A DNA stretch of 9,674 nucleotides. Source: Ilumatobacter sp. Lineage in GTDB: Bacteria; Actinomycetota; Acidimicrobiia; Acidimicrobiales; Ilumatobacteraceae. A model generated the notes under the pieces. The model worked only from the letters and a program-made list of their open reading frames with translations. It did no database searches and was not told where the DNA came from. Below are positions 1 to 5,229 of this stretch, piece by piece. The DNA lies in the NCBI GenBank assembly GCA_029263275.1, contig JAJCXU010000416.1, positions 1 to 9,674 on the forward strand, written 5' to 3'. The translations under genes were made by a program, and so were the position numbers. Within the stretch, counting starts at the first letter, position 1, and every line of letters starts with the position of its first letter.

Positions 1-139
1 GGCGACGCGTGCAGCCGCCTCATTTCCGTCGAGGCAGTCTGATCTCATCATTCGATGCTCGCCGCTCGACCGGTCCTCTTGCGACGGTACAAAGTCCTGA
101 CATCGACAGATTGTCGGTTCGGCAGTCATTGCACTGAGC

Positions 140-180
140 GAGTGAGCCCGGCCGGGCGATATCGCCCGGCCGAGACACTC
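140..180 (-). terminator. Hairpin terminator candidate of tRNA-Ser(UGA)
   Basis: A perfect 24-bp palindrome at 149-172 (arm CGGCCGGGCGAT) is extended by an outer 5-bp stem, GAGTG at 140-144 with CACTC at 176-180, across a small internal loop. It lies 3 nt beyond the tRNA 3' end on the minus strand, where a terminator is expected. There is no T run after it, so it would be a U-tract-less hairpin of the kind often proposed in high-GC actinobacteria. It could equally serve an unseen gene arriving from the left. Position 1-139 otherwise shows nothing I can support as a gene. Confidence 0.55.
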
Positions 181-182
181 AT

Positions 183-270
183 TGGCGGAACGGGGGGGAT
201 TCGAACCCCCGGACCCGTGAAGGTCGTCCGCTTTCAAGGCGGGTGCATTCGTCCGCTCTGCCACCGTTCC
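183..270 (-). tRNA. tRNA-Ser(UGA)
   Basis: This is an 88-nt serine tRNA read on the minus strand, decoding UCA and probably other UCN codons. The acceptor stem GGAACGG pairs with CCGTTCC, the discriminator base is G at 186, and CCA is encoded at 185-183. The T arm carries GGTTCGAATCC. The anticodon loop is CTTGAAA with anticodon TGA at plus positions 234-236. A long variable arm, typical of class II tRNA-Ser, lies between the anticodon and T arms. It is divergent from the second serine tRNA. Confidence 0.97.
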
Positions 271-277
271 GCGTTCG

Positions 278-283
278 ACGATA
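278..283 (-). promoter_or_regulatory. Candidate -10 box for tRNA-Ser(UGA)
   Basis: TATCGT on the minus strand sits 7 nt before the mature tRNA 5' end, which would place the transcription start at or next to that end. I see no good -35. A functional -35 would fall at about 301-306, immediately before the neighbouring tRNA gene. Confidence 0.35.
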
Positions 284-289
284 CCGGGC

Positions 290-295
290 TATGCT
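290..295 (+). promoter_or_regulatory. Candidate -10 box for tRNA-Ser(GCU)
   Basis: TATGCT lies 11 nt before the mature 5' end at 307, giving a predicted start near 302. The -35 would fall at about 267-272, inside the 5' end of the divergent serine tRNA gene, and it is weak by sequence. Confidence 0.35.
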
Positions 296-306
296 GCGTG
301 CTCCCA

Positions 307-394
307 GGAGAGGTGCCAGAGCGGCCGAATGGGATGCCCTGCTAAGGCATTGACCCTCCGGGGTCCGTGGGTTCAAATCCCACCCTCTCCGCCA
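307..394 (+). tRNA. tRNA-Ser(GCU)
   Basis: This is an 88-nt class II serine tRNA decoding AGC and AGU. The acceptor stem GGAGAGG at 307-313 pairs with CCTCTCC at 384-390. The discriminator is G at 391 and CCA is encoded at 392-394. The anticodon loop is CTGCTAA with GCT at 341-343. The long variable arm spans about 351-366, and the T loop reads GGTTCAAATCC. A strong terminator follows at once. Confidence 0.97.
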
Positions 395-397
395 ATG

Positions 398-436
398 CGA
401 CCGACATCCCGTTTGGGTTGTCGGTCGTTTGGGTTT
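398..436 (+). terminator. Rho-independent terminator of tRNA-Ser(GCU)
   Basis: A 9-bp perfect stem, CGACCGACA at 398-406 with TGTCGGTCG at 419-427, continues after one T:T mismatch with a CCC/GGG inner stem and a GTTT loop. It is followed by TTT, GGG and TTTT. It begins 3 nt after the encoded CCA, so it ends the tRNA unit before the lipoprotein gene. Confidence 0.85.
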
Positions 437-504
437 TCGTCCCGAGTCGCTCGACAGAATTCCCGCCGCCTGGATGTTCTGTCACGGCAAACAAGCACGA
501 CAGC

Positions 505-510
505 TATTGT
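505..510 (+). promoter_or_regulatory. Candidate -10 box, leaderless lipoprotein mRNA
   Basis: TATTGT is followed by exactly 7 nt and then ATG at 518, and there is no Shine-Dalgarno sequence in front of this ATG. The spacing fits transcription starting on the start codon. The -35 region is unremarkable. Confidence 0.4.
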
Positions 511-517
511 CGCGACG

Positions 518-1780
518 ATGGGGCGGGCCGGACAATCGCGGACGAGATCACGAGGTCGGGCACTCCTTGCTGGAGCCGTATTGGTCGTGGCATCGGGTTG
601 CGGAGGAGGGTCCGACTCCGAATCAGGATCCGCAGCATCGGACACCCGTGCGGCGACCACACCAAACGCAGCGTTGCCGGAGTCGAGCGGTGCGCAGATC
701 ACGACCGATGTCATCGCGGCCACGTCGAATCGGATCGGCGATCAACATGGCGAACGTCTCGGGTTTGCCGTGACCGTCGCCGCGCTGGACTCGGGGTATA
801 CGGCCGCACAGATCGTCGAGTCTGCAACACCAAACGAAGACGGTCTCATCGACGGGGTCGAGCCTGCTGGTCCTCCGTTGGGAGTGCTGAGCGCTCCGCC
901 CGAGCCCGGCGGGTTCCGTCGCACGGCCCAGCCTGGCAACCCGCCGGTTGGCGACTTTCGCGTGACGGTGCTCAACACGACGCTCGAAGGGATCTACGAC
1001 AAGGCCTTCCCGGTCACCGATCTGCAAGCCGAGTTCGACCAACGCACCGCCGAGGCACGAGAAGGTTTCACCGAAGCGGACTACGGCATCTTGAACGGCG
1101 TGCTGATCCTGATGGGCCGTGGGTACACACTCGAACAGGCGATGGAGGCGTTCTTCTTCGGAACGCTCGGTCTCGACGCCAACCTGTGCCTGCGGGTCAC
1201 CGACGAACTCCCGAAAGGCCAGGCAATCCCCGGCGCCTTGCCCGGTTGCGAGCGGCTCGCGCCAGCTGATGCACCCGTCAGCACCGATGCCCCCGTCGCC
1301 AGCGAGCCGGCGACTGACCCGGCCGTCGCCGCTGGCGAGGCGGACCCTGACCGACCGCGTGGTGTGTACCAGGGAACCCTCGAAGACGTCAGCGCACTGC
1401 TCGGAGCAGATCAGAGTTCGGTCATCTCGAACCTCGTCTCCATCGACCTCGATGGTGATGTACCCGAGCTCGCGCTCCTTTGGGTTGCCAAGTTGACGGG
1501 CAGTTACGACCTGTCACCTGACGTGATCTGCGTGATCGAAGCGCGCATTGAAATTGAGCGTGCCCCGCTGGTCGGGGCCGCGTTCGTCGACGGCCAGTGG
1601 AGTGGGGAAGTCACGTTCTCGACGGGCTCGTTCGATGGCACCTGCGCACCCGGAAGCCAAGGGAACCAACCGGAGTCTGGGCCGATCGCGGTGACGTTCA
1701 CTGTCACCGACACGACGTTGACCGGCGAGTTCAGCGGCGAGGGCGACACGTTGTCCTTCGCCGGAACCCTCGTCAGCTGA
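518..1780 (+). CDS. Secreted lipoprotein of unknown function
   Basis: A 420-aa protein I do not recognise. The first 27 residues form a lipoprotein signal: an Arg-rich n-region, a hydrophobic core at about 15-25, and the lipobox ASGC with C28 as the likely lipidated cysteine, followed by a Gly/Ser/Asp tether. This start was chosen because the frame upstream runs back through the tRNA and its terminator, and because a -10-like box lies 7 nt before the ATG. Residues 81-113 and 189-221 look like two copies of a short helical unit centred on GYT..Q..E (GYT at 93 and 202). An Ala/Pro/Asp linker spans about 246-280. The C-terminal 140 residues have alternating beta-like segments ending in TLSFAGTLVS. 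Cysteines 224/244 and 338/376 could form disulfides outside the cell. It stands alone as a transcription unit. Membrane attachment is a confident call; function is unknown. Confidence 0.8.
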   Translation: MGRAGQSRTRSRGRALLAGAVLVVASGCGGGSDSESGSAASDTRAATTPNAALPESSGAQITTDVIAATSNRIGDQHGERLGFAVTVAALDSGYTAAQIVESATPNEDGLIDGVEPAGPPLGVLSAPPEPGGFRRTAQPGNPPVGDFRVTVLNTTLEGIYDKAFPVTDLQAEFDQRTAEAREGFTEADYGILNGVLILMGRGYTLEQAMEAFFFGTLGLDANLCLRVTDELPKGQAIPGALPGCERLAPADAPVSTDAPVASEPATDPAVAAGEADPDRPRGVYQGTLEDVSALLGADQSSVISNLVSIDLDGDVPELALLWVAKLTGSYDLSPDVICVIEARIEIERAPLVGAAFVDGQWSGEVTFSTGSFDGTCAPGSQGNQPESGPIAVTFTVTDTTLTGEFSGEGDTLSFAGTLVS

Positions 1781-2099
1781 CGCCGCGTCTTCCCGCCACG
1801 AGCCTGACCATCACCTGCATTCCGCGCTGAACTCGGTGCGAGCGGCCACGGAATGCTGGGCTGAGCGCCCCGAGACCGCCGTGAGGGCGGGCTTGGCGTG
1901 GTGTCGGAAGTGTGACGGCCGAAGTTACAAGCATGTCGTCTGTATGACAGCCGCGTTGCGGTTTGATGACGAACCGACTAGACACTGGTGTCACAGCGCA
2001 CGTCGGCAACTGCCGAGTGCACGAATTCTCGATCGTTCCTCTTCGACGTTGGGCCGAAGCGATCACCAACCGAGCCACCGAGTGACCAGGCGGAGATTC
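1781..2099. other. 319-bp non-coding region with inverted repeats
   Basis: No gene is supported here. An 8-bp inverted repeat (GCATTCCG at 1817-1824, CGGAATGC at 1849-1856) and a small hairpin (CCGCC at 1876-1880, GGCGG at 1886-1890, 5-nt loop) could end transcription of the lipoprotein gene, but there is no T run. Further on, TGTGAC at 1911-1916 and GTCACAGCG at 1990-1998 are two oppositely oriented copies of GTCACA, and a small stem (CGGTT/AACCG) lies near 1960-1976. The region must carry the promoter of the LysM gene, but I could not settle on a convincing -10/-35 pair. Confidence 0.6.
2088..2095 (+). promoter_or_regulatory. Ribosome binding site deciding the LysM gene start
   Basis: AGGCGGAG ends 4 nt before ATG at 2100. 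It supports this start over the in-frame GTG at 1836, which would add 88 residues of Arg/Cys/His-rich sequence with no protein-like character. Confidence 0.6.
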
Positions 2100-3521
2100 A
2101 TGAACCGAGATCACGACAACGGCGACGACTTCTGGGGCAGCCAGTCCGACTGGACCTCCGAGCACGATCGGCCAACCACACAGAACGATCGTTTCGACGC
2201 GGCTGCACACTGGGCTGGTCAGGCCGACTCCGACGCGCAGCGACCTACCGCTCGCTTCCGTCGGCGCTTCTCGAAGATGCTCAGCTCGGGCAGCCACGCC
2301 ACTCGTGAGCACGGCATCATCCGGCCCCGTTCCGCGGACATCGCCGCTCACGCTCCCACTCCGGCCAGCGGTCTGAGCGCCGACATGTTCGACGACCTCG
2401 ACGACGATGACTTCGCTTATGACGACACGGCCGGCTGGTCCACGACCGCCGCAGTCGCCGACGGAACCCGTCCAAACGAATGGGATGCAGAGTTCACGCC
2501 GGCGCCAGCCGACGCTCGCAACGAGCGTCGAGCTGCTGCGATTGACCCGCTCCTCGTTCGCGTCGGAGCCGTCGCCGTGGTCGGTGCGCTCATCGTTCCG
2601 TTGCTGCTCAATGCGGGCGGTGCCGACACCGACCGGCTCGTCGCGTCGGCTGCCTCGACCGAATCGGTCGAGTCGACCATCACGCTGCTGCCGCCGACCA
2701 CGGTGGTCACGCCGCTCGACGCAACGTCGACACAGCTCGACCCCAACGACCTGCCTCCCGCTGTTCCGGTGAACCAAGACGCAGCGGCCACGACCGTTGC
2801 CACGTCGCCCTCGCCCGTGACGATCGTCGCCGAGGCGTCCGCGCCGGCAACGGCGTCGACCGAGGCGTCAGCGCCTACCAGCACAGCAGCTCGGAACGCT
2901 GCCCTCGACACCGCGGCTGCGGCCGGCGACACGGCGACTCGTGTCGAGCGCAAGTGCGCCATTGACTACACCGTCGTCGCTGGCGACTTCTGGATCCGGC
3001 TCGCCACGGCAGCAGGGGTCGACCTCGACGAGCTGCTCGAAGCCAACGGTGCCAGCGCATCGACGCCGCTCTACCCGGGCGCCGAGATCTGTCTGCCCGC
3101 CGGTGCGACCACTCCAGCACCTCCGACAACGACGGTCACGACGACGACGGCGCCGACCACCACGGTCGCTCCGACCACGACCCAGGCGCCCACCACCACG
3201 CAGGCTCCGACCACCACGTCGCAGCCGCCGACCACGTCGCCGCCCGGGCCCGAAAGCATCAAGCAGATCATCCGCGACGTCTGGCCCGACGAGCTCGAGG
3301 ATAAGGCACTCGAGATTGCCTATCGCGAGAGCCGCTACGTGCCGACCGCGAAGAACTACTGCTGCTACGGCTTGTTCCAGATCTACTGGAGCGTGCACAA
3401 GAGCTGGCTCGACGACATCGGCATCACCAACGATCAGCAGCTCTATGACCCCGAGACGAATGCTCGTGCCGCATACGCGCTGTACCAGCGGGCCGGCGGC
3501 TGGGGTCCTTGGGCCCTCTGA
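2100..3521 (+). CDS. Membrane-anchored LysM and lysozyme-like transglycosylase protein
   Basis: A 473-aa protein predicted to bind and cleave peptidoglycan outside the membrane. Residues 1-147 are charged, low-complexity and probably disordered, with several Trp and an acidic DDLDDDDF run near 97-104. One transmembrane segment spans about 151-172. With no cleavable signal peptide, the N-terminal part should be cytoplasmic. A Thr/Ser/Ala-rich stretch leads to one LysM domain (about 286-335, starting CAIDYTVVAGDFW), bracketed by C286 and C331, which may form a disulfide. A Thr/Pro linker with four 6-residue APTTT repeats follows. The C-terminal domain (about 380-473) matches the SLT/lysozyme-like fold: YRESRY with likely catalytic E410, then NYCCYGLFQIYW and a final AGGWGPW. 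LysM binding and the SLT fold are family knowledge; enzymatic activity and partners are inferred. The order resembles actinobacterial envelope-remodelling proteins, but I assign no gene name. Confidence 0.88.
   Translation: MNRDHDNGDDFWGSQSDWTSEHDRPTTQNDRFDAAAHWAGQADSDAQRPTARFRRRFSKMLSSGSHATREHGIIRPRSADIAAHAPTPASGLSADMFDDLDDDDFAYDDTAGWSTTAAVADGTRPNEWDAEFTPAPADARNERRAAAIDPLLVRVGAVAVVGALIVPLLLNAGGADTDRLVASAASTESVESTITLLPPTTVVTPLDATSTQLDPNDLPPAVPVNQDAAATTVATSPSPVTIVAEASAPATASTEASAPTSTAARNAALDTAAAAGDTATRVERKCAIDYTVVAGDFWIRLATAAGVDLDELLEANGASASTPLYPGAEICLPAGATTPAPPTTTVTTTTAPTTTVAPTTTQAPTTTQAPTTTSQPPTTSPPGPESIKQIIRDVWPDELEDKALEIAYRESRYVPTAKNYCCYGLFQIYWSVHKSWLDDIGITNDQQLYDPETNARAAYALYQRAGGWGPWAL
3150..3221 (+). 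repeat. Four 18-bp in-frame repeats, APTTT linker
   Basis: Four consecutive 18-nt units encode APTTTV, APTTTQ, APTTTQ and APTTTS, corresponding to residues 351-374 of the LysM/transglycosylase protein. The copies differ at synonymous positions, so selection appears to be on the protein linker. Thr/Pro runs of this type span cell walls and are often glycosylated in actinobacteria; glycosylation here is an inference. Confidence 0.85.
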
Positions 3522-3618
3522 CCACCCGACTGGCCGGCTCGGTCGGCACCACGTCGTGTCGGCCCGTCGCGCCCGCGTCCAGCGACGAATTCTCCGTGTC
3601 GCGTTCAAGTTCGCGGGG

Positions 3619-3624
3619 TATCAT
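3619..3624 (+). promoter_or_regulatory. Candidate -10 box for tRNA-Arg(ACG)
   Basis: TATCAT lies 17 nt before the mature tRNA 5' end, predicting a leader of about 11 nt. At a 17-bp spacing the -35 would be GTGTCG (3596-3601), a weak match. The rest of 3522-3641 shows no gene and no clear terminator for the LysM gene. Confidence 0.4.
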
Positions 3625-3641
3625 GTCGACGATAAATACCT

Positions 3642-3717
3642 GCGCTCGTAGCTCAATGGATAGAGCACTTGACTACGGATCAAGCGGTTGGGAGTTCGAC
3701 TCTCTCCGAGCGCGCCA
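3642..3717 (+). tRNA. tRNA-Arg(ACG)
   Basis: A 76-nt tRNA. The acceptor stem GCGCTCG at 3642-3648 pairs with CGAGCGC at 3707-3713, followed by discriminator G and encoded CCA at 3715-3717. The anticodon stem CTTGA/TCAAG closes the loop CTACGGA, with anticodon ACG at 3675-3677. In bacteria A34 of this tRNA is normally deaminated to inosine by TadA, so that it reads CGU, CGC and CGA; that is family knowledge. All three tRNA genes in this window encode CCA. Confidence 0.97.
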
Positions 3718-3718
3718 G

Positions 3719-3754
3719 CATCGGCCCCCGTCCAACGGGGGCCGATGTCGTTTT
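3719..3754 (+). terminator. Rho-independent terminator of tRNA-Arg(ACG)
   Basis: A perfect 13-bp GC-rich stem (CATCGGCCCCCGT at 3719-3731, ACGGGGGCCGATG at 3735-3747) with a 3-nt loop CCA, followed by TCGTTTT. It starts 2 nt after the tRNA CCA end. It is the strongest terminator in the window and should insulate the downstream GGDEF gene from tRNA transcription. Confidence 0.92.
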
Positions 3755-3764
3755 CCCCGGCTGG

Positions 3765-3821
3765 TTTCCACGACTGCAGTGACAGGCCCTTCTGTCTGCC
3801 GCGCAGAAAAATGTGTGGAAA
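3765..3821 (+). promoter_or_regulatory. Nested inverted repeats ahead of the GGDEF gene
   Basis: TTTCCAC at 3765-3771 pairs with GTGGAAA at 3815-3821. Inside lies a second hairpin, GCA plus GACAG (3776-3778, 3781-3785) with CTGTCTGC (3792-3799), which has a 2-nt bulge and a 6-nt loop. The block sits between the tRNA terminator and the GGDEF start. It could be a 5' leader structure, if transcription starts upstream of it, or a DNA operator. It matches no riboswitch class I can recognise. Confidence 0.3.
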
Positions 3822-3847
3822 TCCTCAAGTTCACTCAAGCCAAAGCC

Positions 3848-3853
3848 GATACT
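3848..3853 (+). promoter_or_regulatory. Weak -10-like box before the GGDEF gene
   Basis: GATACT lies 5 nt before ATG at 3859, and no Shine-Dalgarno sequence is visible. It differs from TATACT only in the first base. Two CTCAAG copies at 3824-3829 and 3834-3839, one helical turn apart, occupy the place where a -35 region would be. Confidence 0.3.
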
Positions 3854-3858
3854 CACCT

Positions 3859-5166
3859 ATGAGGCTCATTCGAGTCGGCGCGCTGTTCGGGAGCTTGATG
3901 CTGCTCGTTGCCACGCTCGTGTCGCTGATGAACCAGCGCAGCGAGCTGTATGACGAGCAAGACACGCGGGTCTCATCGGCGGCGCTGACCGCCACGAACT
4001 CCGTGCAGACCACACTGCTTCGAGCCAGAGCCGTCGTCGAGGTCGCCTCGACTGGATCAACACCGAGCGCCCTGCTGCGAACGTTCGATGACTCCGCCGC
4101 GGCGTGCATCGGCACCAACTGCTCAGGGCCCGATCTGGCGGCACTTGGCACCTTCGGTACAGCGTCTGCTTCGGTGCGCCTTGGTGGCTCGGTCGCCGTG
4201 GTGGACGTGCCGAGCAATTCGGTCCTCGTTGTCGGTCGCACGATGACCGATGTCGTGTCGATCCAGCTCCCGCTCGATGCGATCGTTGGCCCGCTGGCCC
4301 GCACGGCAATTGCCGAGTTCGGCACCAACTTCGCCGTCGTCACGTCCGGCGCCGAACAACTCACCGACGTGTCAGGCATCCGCACAGTCGATGGAAGTCG
4401 TGTGGTCGTCGGCCAGATCTCCGAGCCGCTCGACGACGGCTCGATTCTCGTGCGTTCAAGCGTGCCTGACGACGTCAGCTGGGGTGCCGACGCCCCGGGT
4501 CTGTACCTCGCACTCTTCGCGTTCGGCACCGTTCTCCTCGCCCTTGCCGGGTGGACCTTCCTCGCCGCCAACCGCCAACTCGAACGCCGAGCCACCACCG
4601 ACGATCTCACCGGTCTGGTCAACCGTCGCGAGTTCGAGCGTCTGAGCGAAGAAGCCATCGACATGGCCGGGCGTTTCGGCACCGGCCTGTGTGTGATGTT
4701 GATCGACCTCAACGGGTTCAAACAGATCAACGACACGCTGGGCCACCAGTTCGGCGACCTCATGCTCAAGGGCTGCGCGGATCGTCTCGTCGACGCGGTT
4801 CGTGACACCGACACCGTCGGTCGGTGGGGCGGCGACGAATTCGTCGTGCTGTTGCCGGGTCTCGAAGAAGCGAGCGGCGTTCGCAATTCTGCTGAACGCA
4901 TCGGCGCACGGCTCAGCTCGACCGCTGTCGCTGGCGACGTCTCGATCTCCGGCAGTATCGGTGCAGCGCTGTTCCCGCGCCACGGTGCAACGTTGGGCGA
5001 TTTGATGCAAGCCGCCGACGTGGCCATGTACGAGGCCAAGACCACTGGTGTTGTGCACCGCCTCGCCAGCAACGTCGCCGTCCAGGAGCCGCTGCCTCCG
5101 CCGACGTACGGCGGCCCGGATCGACGCAAGTCGCACGCACACGCCGACGAACCCGTCACCAACTGA
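3859..5166 (+). CDS. Membrane diguanylate cyclase (GGDEF domain)
   Basis: A 435-aa protein expected to make cyclic di-GMP from two GTP at the inner face of the membrane. TM1 spans about 6-24 and TM2 about 214-236. Between them is an extracytoplasmic sensor region of roughly 190 residues with a C83/C88 pair that could form a disulfide. It does not match a sensor fold I can name. The GGDEF domain runs from about 242 (TTDDLTGLVNRREF) to about 405. The active-site motif GGDEF is intact at 324-328. RDTD at 315-318, five residues upstream, fits the RxxD product-inhibition I-site. No EAL or HD-GYP domain follows; the tail is short, polar and Pro-rich. The start at 3859 was chosen because TM1 begins there, while upstream codons overlap the tRNA and its terminator. 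It is monocistronic. Activity is a confident family inference; the signal sensed is unknown. Confidence 0.93.
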   Translation: MRLIRVGALFGSLMLLVATLVSLMNQRSELYDEQDTRVSSAALTATNSVQTTLLRARAVVEVASTGSTPSALLRTFDDSAAACIGTNCSGPDLAALGTFGTASASVRLGGSVAVVDVPSNSVLVVGRTMTDVVSIQLPLDAIVGPLARTAIAEFGTNFAVVTSGAEQLTDVSGIRTVDGSRVVVGQISEPLDDGSILVRSSVPDDVSWGADAPGLYLALFAFGTVLLALAGWTFLAANRQLERRATTDDLTGLVNRREFERLSEEAIDMAGRFGTGLCVMLIDLNGFKQINDTLGHQFGDLMLKGCADRLVDAVRDTDTVGRWGGDEFVVLLPGLEEASGVRNSAERIGARLSSTAVAGDVSISGSIGAALFPRHGATLGDLMQAADVAMYEAKTTGVVHRLASNVAVQEPLPPPTYGGPDRRKSHAHADEPVTN

Positions 5167-5181
5167 CCACCCACGGGTGTC

Positions 5182-5199
5182 CCCTGCCGAGTGGCAGGG
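5182..5199 (+). terminator. Hairpin after the GGDEF gene
   Basis: CCCTGCC at 5182-5188 pairs with GGCAGGG at 5193-5199 around a GAGT loop, 15 nt after the stop codon. There is no T tract, so it may be a weak or U-less terminator. The GTG at 5191, an alternative start for the next gene, lies within this hairpin, which argues against that start. Confidence 0.45.
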
Positions 5200-5216
5200 C
5201 GTTCGGCGCCGACTCG

Positions 5217-5222
5217 TACACT
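5217..5222 (+). promoter_or_regulatory. Candidate -10 box, leaderless aminotransferase mRNA
   Basis: TACACT is followed by exactly 7 nt and then GTG at 5230. There is no Shine-Dalgarno sequence before that GTG. It probably drives both the aminotransferase and the overlapping hydrolase gene. The -35 is weak. Confidence 0.45.
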
Positions 5223-5229
5223 CGGTTCG

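Noticed and set aside
55..345. 96-codon plus-strand frame across the tRNA region
   Set aside because: It runs through the antisense of tRNA-Ser(UGA) and into tRNA-Ser(GCU), so it cannot be a real gene.
1836..2099. In-frame GTG extension of the LysM gene by 88 residues
   Set aside because: The added sequence is Arg/Cys/His-rich and not protein-like, while ATG at 2100 has a ribosome binding site and begins a charged, coherent N-terminus.
1900..2099. A c-di-AMP (ydaO) riboswitch before the LysM gene, as known for actinobacterial wall hydrolases
   Set aside because: I looked for the conserved helices and GA-rich junctions of that class and did not find them.
3111..3243. ACC-rich repeated DNA as a possible CRISPR or microsatellite array
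   Set aside because: It is in frame within the LysM gene, encodes a Thr/Pro linker, and varies at synonymous positions, so it is coding repeat.
183..3717. tRNA genes as integration sites for a mobile element
   Set aside because: No integrase gene and no repeated tRNA 3' end is visible; all three tRNAs are complete with CCA and followed by their own hairpins.
3765..3821. DnaA-box-like sequences (TTTCCAC, TGTGGAAAT)
   Set aside because: Each has at least two mismatches to TTATCCACA-type boxes, there is no cluster or AT-rich unwinding region, and no dnaA or dnaN gene is nearby.
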